The notes under the pieces were generated by a model. The model ran no database searches, was not told where the DNA came from, and saw only the letters and a program-made list of their open reading frames with translations. A DNA stretch of 64,000 nt from Erpobdella octoculata (lineage: Eukaryota; Annelida; Clitellata; Hirudinida; Erpobdellidae), in assembly GCA_963978895.1 (NCBI GenBank), contig OZ022238.1:30273103-30337102 (forward strand), in the 5' to 3' direction. How positions within the stretch are numbered: position 1 is the stretch's first letter; every line of letters begins with the position of its first letter. The translations under genes and the position numbers were made by a program. Shown piece by piece: positions 1 through 12,622 of the stretch.

Positions 1-385
1 TAGCCTATAAAACGCAAAATAGATTTGCTAAGACTATATATATATATATATGAATGTTTGTGGGTTAGTTTGTCTATTATAGAAACGGGAAAGCACCCGG
101 AACGGACAGCGAGCGGGAACAGAAAAGCAAGCGTGAGCGGGAATGGGAGAGCAAACGTGAGCGGGAACGGGGCAGCGACCGGGACGGGAAAACGACCGGG
201 AGCGGGAAAGCGACCGGGAGCGGGAAAGCGACCGGGAGCGGGAAAGCGACCGGCAGTGGGAAAACGACCGAAAACGGAAAAGCTAACAGGAGTGGGAAAG
301 CAGGTAGGAAAGGAAACGGGAGAGAAAGAGACAAACATTAGAAAAACCTCAAAAAACCTGGGCAACGCCGGGTATCTCCGCTAGT
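1..385 (+). mobile_element. Helitron-type 3' end with GC-richer tandem interior (partial)
   Basis: The stretch ends in GGCAACGCCGGGTATCTCCG followed by CTAG at 381-384 and then T, the form expected of a Helitron 3' terminus. Positions 80-310 are imperfect ~18-bp repeats of the type GAGCGGGAAAGCGACCGG, far richer in G and C than the surroundings. The reverse complement of this interior recurs at 52262-52320, so it belongs to a dispersed family. The 5' TC end is not visible and may lie outside the window. The long ORF across the repeat is low complexity and is not called. Confidence 0.55.
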
Positions 386-660
386 ACATACATAAACACA
401 CACACAGACACACATACATGCACATACACATACATACATACACACATAAATACGCACATACATATATATATAGTTCCCGCTCGCTCACCCGCTCCGCTCC
501 GCTCATTTTGTGACGGATTTCAAAATTTTTTTTTTATTTTTGATTTTCATTGACTCTCAAGGTTGTGTGAAAATTTCATTACGATCGGATGAATGGTGTA
601 GCAATGCATAAAGGACATTAACATACATAAATACATATATACATATATACAAACATTCAT
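385..660. other. Gene-free CA/TA-rich stretch
   Basis: Contains (CACACA/CATA)-like simple sequence, a short GC-rich run near 475-505 (CCCGCTCGCTCACCCGCTCC) and an AT-rich block. No ORF with protein-like composition is seen. Confidence 0.6.
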
Positions 661-1560
<900 letters not shown>

Positions 1561-1569
1561 GAACAGGAT

Positions 1570-1734
1570 ATGGATTCGGCACCAAAAAAGAGCAAGGTTG
1601 GACTTTGGAACGAAACTAGGAATGAATTCTCCGTTTTGATGCACAAATCTGAACAATTTTTTGTGTTGATGTTTATTATCGTTCTATATATTTTGATATT
1701 TTTCAATATTAATGTTAACATTATACTGCTATGA
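1570..1734 (+). CDS. Hypothetical small ORF with SV40-like basic motif
   Basis: An ATG directly after a good acceptor (TGTGAACAG, about 1558-1566) opens a ~54-codon frame. It begins MDSAPKKSKVGLWNET, where PKKSKV resembles a monopartite nuclear localisation signal, and ends in a hydrophobic AT-rich tail. The start could be the first coding exon of a gene or part of a decayed element; the tail looks like read-through into intron. I do not recognise the protein. Confidence 0.2.
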   Translation: MDSAPKKSKVGLWNETRNEFSVLMHKSEQFFVLMFIIVLYILIFFNINVNIILL

Positions 1735-1987
1735 CAAAACAAACTGTATCGTGTTTTAAGCATGATCAGTGTTACCACTCTGGCTCACACAAAAATCCCA
1801 AGATACATTAATATCGGGTGTAAGCTAAAAAAAAACATACAAGTTAACAAGTAAGCTTCAAAGTTTTTATTTGAATCCCTTATATTAACTTTACCGCTTG
1901 TTTGCTTGCTTGAATGTCTCCCGGGTGGGAGAGGGATTAAGTATGACAATGACATAACACCATCATTATATTTTAATTTCAAAAAGG

Positions 1988-2356
1988 CAATGCAAAAATG
2001 TACAGCAGTAGGTGAAAAAAGATGCAAGAGATATGTAACTTAAAAATTTAATTGGAACTGAACTGCAATTACTTACAATATTTAATAAAAGGCAAACGAA
2101 TGCATGTAAAATAGAGAACAATTAAGAACATTGGAAGAGCATTTACAGTTGGAAAAAATATATGTGCAAAAAACCCTTTTTGTAAAAACACTCAAGTGAG
2201 CAATGCAAAAATGTACGGCATTAAGTAAAAAAAAGCAATAGATGTGTAACTTGAAAATTTAATTAGAACAGAACTACAATTACATCATATTTGATAAAGG
2301 CACATCAATATATACAAATGGGTAAAATAGAGACCAATTAAGAACATTGGATATAT
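1988..2356. repeat. Two-copy direct repeat, ~205 bp apart
   Basis: AAAAATGTAC-GGCA-like sequence, then an AAGTAACTT/TTTAATT segment and CAATTAAGAACATTGG, occurs at about 1995-2150 and again at about 2207-2352 in the same order. Divergence is high, so the duplication is old. Confidence 0.7.
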
Positions 2357-2589
2357 ATACAGGTGGAAAAGGTATATACAAAAAAAACATACATCGCCAC
2401 AATACATTTAATCTAAAAACTCAAATGCTTACATTTTACTCATCAAAAAGGAAAAAATATAAAATAATTTTTACATCATAAAAATACATTTAAAAAATGT
2501 TTTTCTTGCGCCCTAAAAATTATAAAATATTTCTGTAAGCCTGGCAGAATTTCTGAATAACTTCATCACATTATGGTAACATACTTTAA

Positions 2590-3440
2590 AACAGTTTCTA
2601 ATTCATATACAATGAAAAACGTTGAATTGCAGTTGCAGCTCGAGTCTATAAATGCAATTTCTTCCGCAGTTGAAAGAGGACGAGTCCGCAGCAGTAATGC
2701 TCACTTGCGAGAACAACACACCACGGATTATCCTTGGAAATAGTGATCTGTGTTCCTAAAAGAGACACAAAATTCATGATCCATTGTTAATATTGCTAAG
2801 TATAATTAACTAATGGTTATGCCTAATTCACTGTAATATCCAAGTTTCTCTGTGAGTTTCTGCAATGGAACAACCACTGTACCAAAGTGATCTTTTCTCC
2901 ACATCTCATGAAGATAATACACAGATGTTGGATTAAAAGTTGAGTTCGCCAACTTTTCAACTCCATTATTTTCACACTACAATATTGAAGAAAAACTTTA
3001 AAATTTTTGTTTTCTGAATAGAAGCCATTACTAATATTTTTACTAATAGAACATAGATTAATAAAAAAAATTTGGAAAAATAATTCTAAAAAATAAATAA
3101 AAGTGAACTCGCCATTAATTTACTTTCTATTGCTGATGCTGGTGATAGCTGTTGAAAAGATGTCGAGTGTCATCATCAATTCTCAGCAGGCGCAAGGCTT
3201 CTGCACAATGAGTCTGGTGGTTGTGGACCAGATTTATGGTCAACAAAGCTGGTAACGGAGGATTCTGCATACAATAAAGTGAATATATCTAACCAATATC
3301 ACATCACAAGAGTAAAATAAGTTACAAAATGTTTTGACTGATACTAAATTTGACCATAAAATAGATTTTCTTAAGTACTAACCTGTTTCAGCAAAGGATC
3401 ATTCTTTCTTAGGTAATCTCTCCTACGGACGGCCCGTGCC
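2590..3440 (-). pseudogene. MULE-like transposase remnants (N-terminal and start of catalytic region)
   Basis: Three protein-like islands lie in order on the - strand. At 3264-3130, directly after a splice-acceptor-like TATGCAG, is a segment with NPPLPALLTINLVHNHQTHC and then AEALRLL, the His-rich end of the FLYWCH/GCM-like N-terminal domain found before many MULE-SWIM transposases. At about 2985-2840 is TFNPTSVYYLHEMW. At about 2760-2620 is TAEEIAFIDSSCNCNST, resembling the first catalytic Asp strand of such enzymes. The islands change frame and the C-terminal part is missing. The family assignment is from remembered motifs, so it is moderate. Confidence 0.45.
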
Positions 3441-4650
3441 GAAAAAATAGTCATATTTTTATTATTTTGTTACAATAACATAAAAAAACAAATTTTATAC
3501 CAAATTGAATTTAAAAAAAAAACATTGATCGTAATTTGAGAGACTTTGAAAACGGTAAGTAGTACCCTACCAAGCACTATTTACATCGTAGTTGTGAGTG
3601 GTGAGGTACGATGCTCGTATGATTGAAATGAATAAAAAAGAAATAAAATTAGTTTATAATAAAATTTTATTTAAAAAACAAACTATCAGTTATAAGAAAA
3701 ATTAATTTAAAATTTTAAAACTTTCTATGTAAAATTGCAATCCCGTATTAAAATGAAACCCTAACCCTACCCATAACCCTATCCCTATCCCTACCCATGG
3801 TCCGATCAAATGTAATGTTATACCTTTAGATTTATTCATGATTTGAAATTTTTAGATAAAATGGAAGCTAATGTTCTGTTCTTTACAGCAAAAAAAATAA
3901 TTTATTCAAGGTATGCTTGGAAAGTTTGTAAATTTGAATCAAAATTGTACGAAGTTAAACGTGGGCGGTAATAGCTATGGCATAGGTAAACAACATCGGT
4001 AATTCATAAAATCCAAGGATTACATCCGGTTATTTGTAAATAAAATTACATTTACGTGGTTCCTAACAAGTGGCCTGGGTCTAAACAAAAAAACTCGGCC
4101 TGGGACGCCCTGCAAGTTCATAACCACAAATTTAAGCATAACCCTCTAGAGGACCTGGCCTATAGGCCCATACGAAGCATGTTACTTTTTTGGCCTACTA
4201 GCATCACTGGTATGTTAACTGAGTAATATCCTTCTCTTTAATTTTCGGTTTTGTTTTAAAAGTTATTCTTTTATAACAATTTCAGGCACGCAATGAGTGA
4301 TTTCCTTATGTGGTTATGAAAAATATTATCTCATCATTACAACTCTGATTTATTTAACAATAACATCAAGTTTCTTATACAAGTTATTTGGAAGATGACA
4401 GATGTTTAAGTTTAACATAACAGCAAAGAAAAATAACTATATACATGCAATATTGTCTGAAATGACTTATTTAAGTCATTAAATCCAGCATCAAAATAGT
4501 TCTGTGTTGTATTGCCATGAAGAAAAAAATGCAAAGTTCTACATCAGGGATGGATAGACAACATTACATAACACAGTCTGACCAAGACGATATAGAAACT
4601 GGCAATTTGTTCAATCACCACAGTAGTTTTTCAAAAATGTATTTTATTGA
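3441..4650. other. Gene-free AT-rich stretch with a telomere-like block
   Basis: Mostly low-complexity AT. It holds a degenerate CCCTAA-type block at 3757-3797 (ACCCTAACCCTACCCATAAC). No coding signal was recognised. Confidence 0.5.
3757..3797. repeat. Degenerate telomere-like CCCTAA block
   Basis: Variants CCCTAA, CCCATAA and CCCTATC follow one another for about 40 bp. It is one of four such short blocks in the window (also about 4871-4931, 47731-47778 and 63211-63239). Confidence 0.7.
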
Positions 4651-4652
4651 TT

Positions 4653-7600
4653 TTACTCAGCTCTGTCGTCAACTGCTGAAATTTGTTCCGGTGTTACAAT
4701 GGGAGCATTTTCACACTGTCCAGCACACTTGCAGTAAATGCTGCAAGGCAATCGCTTTTTATAACATCCGCATGATGTGGAACATAACCATGCACCCTTG
4801 GAGCAACTGCATCTGATCGGTCGCTGCTATTGCTCCGACGGTCGACGTGATTGCAATCGCTAAAATTGATACTAACCCTAACCCTATCCCTAGCTCTAAC
4901 CCTAACCCTATCCCTACCCCTAAACCCTATCCTAGGTAGTAGCATAAAAATTTTAAAATAATTTTTTTTAAATTTCATTAATATTTTTATATAAAGGTAC
5001 AAATTCTGAGTTTGAATATACCATATTGTGTACAAATGAATAAAATTAATAAAGATATAGCGAATCAAAGATCGCGTACCGCCGTGGCAATAGTATTAAC
5101 ACATCTGATCTCCTGGAGAAGTTCTGGTGGCGCCGGATTGATGTCTGTAATAATTGGATGGATTTCCGTACTTGTACATGTATAGCCATATTCTTCCTTT
5201 GGCAAACCTTATCTCAAAGATTTCCATGTATTTGTCTGAAGATGAACTCGCAAACTGTGGAAATATGCTGCCCTGGATGTCGGTGGAAGGCGTTCCAGTG
5301 GTACATACTTCGTTGACATCATAATCATGTACCTGAATGAAACTAAAATTAATTTGTATTTTTCACGTAATTTTATTTATGACTATTTTAAATTTACTAT
5401 TAACTATTTTTTTCTGTCGTCAAGACTTGTGTATCAAAATTTTTTTGTCTTATTGATAAATCATGTTTTACATTGAACAATTTATAGTTATGTTCTTGAA
5501 GTTAATGGAAAATTACATGGAATAACATGGTGTTTTTCAATTGCGCAAAACATCTTAAAAATAACATTGTTTAAACATCTTAACAATAACATTGTTTAAC
5601 ATACTTTGCATTTAAAGAAAATTTAAGTTATTTACCTCAGCTCATCTAAAGTATGAATGAATTCTTTCGAGCCATACAGAGACAGCATAAACTCCTCTCC
5701 AATGCATCTGATGTCATCTTTTGAGGTTTCGGAATTTCCAAATGCTCTAAGTTTTCTTTCTTAACCTCGGATAATTTTTGCAATAATTTGAATGCTTTTA
5801 ACTTTCCCTGACCAAAAAACGATGACGTCGTGTCACATCCTTGACATTGCATGTACAAAAGGCAACAATTCACACGCTGACTTTCCTATCACCTTCTGTG
5901 CCTCAACAATATTAATTGTGTTTGTTTTGGTTTGTATGAAAATAGGATGTTTCTCGGAAACATGATGGATCAATAAAACCAGAATATCTGTGTCTTCAGA
6001 AATTACTGTAACAATTTTTTTTTATCGCCTTGCAAGCTCTAGAGCCAAACGAACGATTACAACATCGGCATCACCTTCCTCTCCCGCATGTTGAACAGAT
6101 ATATGTTTTTCTCAAGTAGAAATTTTCTGAGCATCAATATGTAGTTTTGCTTATTTTTTTTATTACTCAGAAAGTCCAACTTGTTTGAAGGAATTGGAAA
6201 ATTTTCATGGATAATGACTTCTGCGGATTGTGGTGCATTCAAACGACGCCTTTTTTGTTCCTGATCTTTTGTTGTAGTAACGTCATAACTATCAAAAATG
6301 ACATGCGGATGTTGGTCTGGAAACTTTTTATAATGAGAGCAAATGTAGTTAACAAAAAGATCACAAGAATCCTTGATGCTACCGAGTTTAGGCCATGGAA
6401 GCTGCTGAAGTACAGCACAGCCATCAATTACATTTATTCTTGAACCTAGATCATTTTTGACACATATGTCTGGACTCAGAGTTAGTATGTGCTTGCCAAG
6501 TTGTGACTTAGGAGTCCTCCTCATGCTTCCATCATCTGTAAAAATTGATGGAGCAACTGACGACAGTTCATAACTGTACAAGGATGGGTGAGGCTGTTGT
6601 AAATGAGACGAGATCACAATTAATCTTTGACTGAGTTCTGCAGTAGAAACATGAATTTTTTCATTCTGTCCTAATACTATACTCTTCTTCATCACCGAAA
6701 AGATTACCACTTGATCAGACTTTTTAAATTAGACTTGACCAATAGATTTTCCTGTAATTTTTTCCTGGATTTTGTTACCAATTGTATCTGCTTGATCAAC
6801 ATTCACCCGGTCATCTGCAATTAAACCAGTGAAAATGTTAACCAGACATTCATTTCCTTGTGTCACGAATGGATTGTGACTTCTGAAGAAAGTCAAAAAT
6901 TTCTCAACATGAGTCAGGTTGTTCTTGACACGTGCTGCGGCTATGTCTCTGTGTTGGGCAGACCATATTCCGGAATATTGGCCGGTTAAATTTCTAATTT
7001 CATCGGAATATTGTGCTAGAATGTGCGCAGCTAGTAGCCACACTGTTTTAGCAGCTTCACTGTGAGTTAGATTAATCAGACCGCCTTTTGTTTTCCCAGA
7101 CCACATCAAACATTGTTCAATGATCATGTCGGTCCATGTCCCACTCCAGAACAGAGATTTATTCCGTCGTACTGTGAACATTCCGTTCTTAAATTGTTCA
7201 TTCATGCAATCACACAAATTCTTGGCATCTTGCAAATATAAACGACAACATTTCGCATAATGGTTGTGTCCAGTAGCAGCAAAGAGTCCCAACATGTTCT
7301 GGGTTGACTTTAAATGGAGAGCCCAATTTCCTGCTCTTTCTGCAGTTATGAATAATCTGCAAGTGCTAACAAAATCCATAAACAGAAGCCACAACTTTGC
7401 TGTTCTAGATTTAATACATGCTGCTTTCAAATCATTTAATTTTTTTCAAGAATAAGAATGTCTTCATCATCAACTAGAGATTCAAGTTCCCGGGATCCAG
7501 GCATTAAGTCGTTGTAAATAATTTCCAATCGGGTCATTAAATCTGATTCCAAATCTTCTCCTGTATTTGTAATTAAAATACCAATGTTATCACAAATGAA

Positions 7601-10135
7601 GAAAAAATATTATTGATTTAAATTATATGTATTATAACTCTCTAGCACAATTAAAGGGATACTTACACAAGGATATGAATGAATTTCTTCAGAAAGATCT
7701 CAAGAAGGATTGCAACATTTTTGAATGATGTTAATTCTCGCATTAAAAATAATTCTTAAGTTAACCTAAATGCTAACCATACATTAATCTAAAATTAACT
7801 GTAATTCAAGAATCAACTTACCAGTCCAATTTAATTTTTAAAATTCTATGATCTTTCTGAATAGATACATTCATATCCATAGTAACTATGTCGTTAACAA
7901 CAATACTTTGATTTGCAACATTATTGAAGTTATAGAGAATAAAATTTACCATGAGCAATTAACCATCATCCATGATTATTGGATGAATAATCTGCATAAT
8001 ATTTATTAATATTAAATGTGTTATTGTTATTATTAATATTATTAAAGAATACTTATCCATTCAGCTTAGATATCGGTGGATTGAAAAAAAATTAATCAAC
8101 TCTGTCACCATATGTTTCACGAAGTAATATTTAAAAAAATCAACTTACCCATTTCGACTTCTTCATTCCAAACTACTTCCTCAGACACGAACGAGGGTAC
8201 CTGAGAATCAGGAACCAATTCAAATTCGGCTTCTTTGATATTATGGTCATCATTTGAAATGATTTCTTCGAGAGCCACAAATGGCATGTTTTCATCGTAA
8301 AAAAATCAAGTGTGTCATCGTCACTGTCTTCTTCAACAATTATATCATGTAATTTGTCTATATAATCACTGATGTCATCCACATCTTGTTGTTGATAGTC
8401 TTCTGCAAAGTCGGTTGACATCAAAAGGTTATGCAATGCTGCATCGGTCAACAGACAAGCCCTCAGTGTTTTTGAATAGGACTTGCCTTCCATAATCTTC
8501 CGCAGGGAATTTCACGCATACACTTCTGCCCACACATCATCCAACCCACTGTCTTCCATCAATTTGCACCCTGCAGAAATATAAAAGGTGACTAAAAAAA
8601 TGGGTCTGGTACACTAAACAAGCACAATAAGTGGAATGAATCTTTATGAATCTTACCTGCCCCCAAGAACGACATCAGTTGATGGAAGCCACCGAGACGA
8701 ATGAACATATTTTTAAACTCATCCATTTTCTCATGTTTCACACAGTATGCCTTGTAGTAAAGAGGCTGGTCAAAGGTCAAGACTGCACAATGTTGGCTTA
8801 ATTTTTGTAGAATATCCTGCCTCCCATGTCGAAGGGTTCAACGGGACCTTCGGATAGTAGACAACGATTGAGCATTGTATTGGTCCAGTAGCAGTTCTTG
8901 ACATAAAACCTTGCCAGCTTGGTGTCTTTTCATTTTTAAATGCACTGTAGATCTATATGTAAAGATCAAAATTGTATAAACACAAATTATGAAAATGAAT
9001 AACAGAAACTTTTATATATTTTTCCTAACCACTACTAACCACATTTTTTCGATAGAACATTTTGACAAGCAATAATACCCATCACATGTGTGGTGTCATG
9101 TCCAGTGAGGGTGTCTTCATTGTAATCAAAGTTGTCCGCAACCCACTGAACGAATCCACCTCCTTCACTTATTTCAACTAGACCAGGAGGCAACCCACGA
9201 ACAGACAGCTGCTGATCGTTCAAAAGCAAGCACATGACTATATGAAATGGATAATCCAAGACGTGACAGTACATCGACTAGTAAGCGAGAGCATGTATTT
9301 TGGTGAATGCAAACCAATAGATATCAGTAAGGGCGAAATGAATGGTTGTTTTTGAGTGGCTTGGATTATAAGATGGCAAATTGAGATTATAACCAAACGC
9401 TTTCCTTCATTAACTTCAGCCTTCTCCAATGAACCATGAATGATGCATGTGATTAATTTTAATAAGTAGTACGGTATTTGCGATTCAAGAGTCTCTATAT
9501 TAATATCACATGGTGGCGGATAAGATCCATTCGATTTTTGTTCTGTGTGAATATCCTGTCTGATAGTTTTCCCAATATTGTTTATGGATTCCAATATTTC
9601 ATCAAAATCACGTGTATTTGTATCTCTGTATGTTTAATGAAGTATGGCAGTGGCTGAACGTGAAAATGTTACAACATTCATTTTTCCTTCCACACCTGAG
9701 ACAATCACCTGATCTTGAAATCTCTCCAGCAGTTTTGTCTTTAGATGATTTACTGAATATGCTGGTACACCATCTGGAAGATATCGAGACATTTCAGTAC
9801 GTAGCTCAGCCAGTGTGTACTGTCTAATTTAATTTTCCGCATCCTGCAGCCAGTTACACAATTCCTTAAATGCCAGGTCATTGTCCAAATTCAGATTCCT
9901 TAGGTTAACTTAACTCCTGTGGTACCAGCACACTTGATACTCAATGGTGAGGTGAATGTTGAAACACGCTTTGTGATAAACTATAAACTGTCTCAACAGC
10001 TTGCAGGTCCTGGGCAAATTCAATTTTAGCTCTCACTTGAATTGAGAGGTCATCTCCACGTTGCTGGCATGCACATAAAATAGTACCTTGTACCATACTC
10101 TTCTTCTTACTGTCGATCAACTCTACCTTACAAAT
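4653..10135 (-). pseudogene. Long decayed gene of the unnamed 'GCDTTS' invertebrate family, Cys-rich C-terminus
   Basis: Fragments appear in collinear order on the - strand. N-terminal part at 10135-9955 (GTILCACQQRGDD, then AKIEFAQDLQAVETVY). 9830-9690: RYLPDGVPAYSVNHLKTKLL and NVVTFSRSATAILH. 9594-9238, then a frameshift, then 9240-9035 with GGGFVQWVADNFDYNEDTL and HDTTHVMGIIA. 8780-8592 with MFIRLGGFHQLMSFLGA. 8493-8173 with EGKSYSKTLRACLLTDAALH. 7430-6729 and 6710-6057, two long open segments. 5873-5641 with CQGCDTTSSFFGQGK and a donor-like GAGGTAAAT. 5345-5112 resumes after an acceptor-like TTCATTCAG. 4809-4653 is the C-terminus, with at least ten Cys (RCSCSKGAWLC..SCGCYKKRLPCS..CKC..C). 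I know this order from many uncharacterised invertebrate proteins but know no function. It lies head to head with the YqaJ gene. Frameshifts and stops make this copy non-functional as it stands. Confidence 0.65.
4819..5101. mobile_element. 283-bp MITE with 9-bp TSD, inserted in the GCDTTS gene
   Basis: CATCTGATC occurs at 4810-4818 and again at 5102-5110. The ends are imperfect inverted repeats (GGTCGCTGCTATTGC on one side, GTTAATACTATTGCC on the other). Removing the insert and one TSD copy joins the host frame exactly at an Arg-Cys pair and continues the Cys-rich tail, which supports the boundaries independently. The 9-bp TSD suggests a Mutator-like family. The MITE carries a telomere-like block (about 4871-4931) and a 150-bp segment (4933-5084) shared with the left part of the element at 42144. 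Confidence 0.85.
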
Positions 10136-10440
10136 CGATCGCAGTCTTTATTTACAATAGGCTACTCAAATCTGTTGCTAACTCTTCACGCATTTTATAT
10201 AGAAAATTCAAAGTCGAGGCATTTTAATAAAATTTACATATTTTAATAGATATTTAAAAAACAAATCTATCTGTCCAAATATCGAAAAAATTAACAGAGT
10301 AATTCAGTAAAAACTGTTCGATAAAATCTGTTGCTAACTCTTCACGTATTTTATATAGAAAATTTGTTTTTGAAATATCTATTAAAATATGTAAATTTTA
10401 TTAAAATGCATCGACTTTGAATTTTTTATTTATTGAATTT
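10136..10440. promoter_or_regulatory. Short divergent intergenic region with inverted repeat
   Basis: It separates the - strand GCDTTS gene from the + strand YqaJ gene. 10205-10265 and 10360-10425 are inverted copies of each other (AATTCAAAGTCGA at one end, TCGACTTTGAATT at the other). AATCTGTTGCTAACTCTTCA is also directly repeated at about 10165 and 10325. A shared bidirectional promoter is an inference from layout only. Confidence 0.45.
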
Positions 10441-11140
10441 GCAATTACTCCCACATTGAGTAGCGAGGAACAAGTTGAGGCTTTCAAAAATTTCTGTACG
10501 CATTTCAACGAGGACAACATTTCAATTTTGGAAAGACGCACATTTAGTCAATCAAAGAACAAATTGTGGACGTATTACTGCCTCCCAAATGCATAGTGTC
10601 CTTCACACCAAGGAACTGTGCAGCAAATCAATTACTAATGAAATCATGGGCTACACTAAAGTTGGCAGATCAGTTCCTGCTATTCAATATGGTCGTGAAA
10701 ATAAAAAACCGAAACCGAAAATGAAAAAATTGCAAAATTAAAATATTTAGAAACATCCATAAAAATCTTCATATTATTCCACAAGGTCTGCACATAGATA
10801 GAACACATCCTTTCTTGGGAGCATCACCTGATGGAATCGTCAGCTGTGACTGCCATGTTCCACGACTTCTAGAAATAAAATGTCCTTACAATTATAGAAA
10901 CAGTTTAAAAAATTGGCAATCTGATCCAAATTTTCCCCTCGATAAAGACTACAAGGTTAAAGAAAACCATAATTATTATACTCAAATCCAGGGACAATTA
11001 GCAGTCTGCAAAATGGAAGGGTGTGATCTATTTATATGGAGTAAAGATGATTTTATAATGACAAGTTTATCAAGAAATGAACACTTTTTGGAAAATTTAT
11101 TTGTTAAATTGGAAAAAGTCTTTTTTAGTAGCATATTACC

Positions 11141-12622
11141 CAGTGGCGTACCGAGGGGGGCAGGGGGGAACAGTTGTCCCCGGGCGCAGGGCTGGAGGGG
11201 GCGCAATATCAGTAACCAAATTTTTTAAATAATTAAAAAAAAATTTAAATAAACAAGGCACTGTTTGTGAATTGTGACAATCACAGTTTAAACTTGTCAG
11301 GGGTGCATGCTGCAAGTCAAGATCCAATTGTAGTTACTTTTTTTGGCAGCATTGAAAAAATTTATCAATTCTTTTCAAGATCAACCCGTCGATGGGAAAA
11401 ACTTAAAGAAGCAGTTACCATCACAGTCAAGCGTGAATCAGAAACACGATGGAGTGCTAGAGCAGAATGTGTTAAATCAATCCATGATGGACTTGATAAT
11501 ATAGTTAGTCTACTGGAAAAAATGTCTGAAGATACAACTGAAACACAAGAAACTAGAGGCGATATTCTGTTACAAAATATTCTGAGTTTCAACTTCTTAG
11601 TTTTCCTTCCTTTCTGGCATGACATACTCAAAAAAATCGACCGTGTTCAGAAAAGACTTCAAGATCCAACAATGAATTTTCACGAAGCGTCTTTGGATAT
11701 TGAATCTCTGCACATGGATATTACAAGAATCCGTGAAGACATATGCCATGATTCAGTGCTAAAAGCAAAGGAAAGATGTGAGCTATGGGGTGTTGCTGTA
11801 GAAAGTAGAATCAGGCGACGGAGAAGGATGCCTGGAGAACTTGCCCGAGATGCAGGACTTTCGGCAGAAGAAGAAATTGTTCGGATCATGAAGAGCATTT
11901 TAGATCGACTTCAACAGGAGATGACAACATGGTTTACTCGTCTCAAAGATCTGAACTTCAAATTCGGATTCTTACTTGATGTAGACAAACTTTTGAATGA
12001 CAAAGATCTTGACAGTCTCCGTCATCATTGTATTGAATTTGGAAATTTTTATGACTCGGATGTTGAAGGAATTGAGTTATTAAATGAAGTATGTGACTGC
12101 AGAATGCTCCTTGAGACCCGCCAGGATACTGCACCAAAGACTCCTACAGAACTCTTGTCGTTCATTGTTAGTTACGGAGAAGATGTTTTTCCAAATTTGC
12201 GTGTTGCTCTACAAATCCTTCTTACCATAGCTGTCTCGATTGCCAGCTGTGTGCGATCCTTCAGTAAATTAAAAATAATTCTTTCCTACCTTCGAGCAAC
12301 CATGGGACAAGATAGACTTAGCGATCTGGCCCTAATGAGTGTGGAGAGGGAAGTTCTTGAACAGATTGATTTTGATGATATAATTAACCAGTTTGCTGCA
12401 GTAAAAGCAAGAAAAATAAATTTTGTTTAAAACTCAGCTCAATATGCATATAGAAATTTAAATACCCTGAAATGCATGTATATAGGCGCCAGAGACTGTA
12501 GTCTACATGCAAATACTGAGTACGACAGTTATTATATTTTATGTAGTTCGACAGATTTTATGTAGGGGGGCGCAGATTTTGTGTTTTGTCCCCGGGCGCA
12601 GAAGACCCTCGCTACGCCACTG
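11141..12622 (+). mobile_element. hAT transposon, internally/5' deleted, 8-bp TSD
   Basis: The terminal inverted repeats begin CAGTGGCGTACCG and end CGCTACGCCACTG. The 8-bp TSD ATATTACC is perfect at 11133-11140 and 12623-12630. A second internal GC-rich inverted pair (GTCCCCGGGCGCAG) lies near both ends. Length is 1482 bp, short for an autonomous hAT, so the N-terminal part of the transposase is missing. Confidence 0.95.
11267..12430 (+). pseudogene. hAT transposase, C-terminal two thirds (ZMYM1-like subgroup)
   Basis: A 387-codon frame is open from the first visible motif, CDNHSLNLSGVHAA (RNase H-fold core), to a C-terminal dimerisation region (NLRVALQILLTIAVSIASC, then VRSFSKLKIIL). It ends in a stop well before the right terminal repeat. 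The frame begins with GTG, not ATG, and motifs upstream of NHSLNL (BED finger, first catalytic Asp) are absent, so this is a truncated gene. hAT enzymes cut and paste elements with 8-bp TSDs, which matches the flanks. The full-length C-terminal half suggests the deletion is recent. Confidence 0.85.

Noticed and set aside
25..384. 119-residue ORF rich in GKRPGAGKRP
   Set aside because: It follows an 18-bp DNA repeat in a Helitron-like end. Both strands are open and the composition is purely repetitive.
4517..4816. + strand 99-residue ORF at the end of the GCDTTS gene
   Set aside because: It is the antisense reading of the Cys-rich C-terminus, whose - strand frame gives the recognisable C-x-C pattern.
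3757..4931. Telomere-like CCCTAA blocks as evidence of a chromosome end
   Set aside because: The blocks are 30-60 bp, degenerate, point in different directions and lie inside or beside a MITE.
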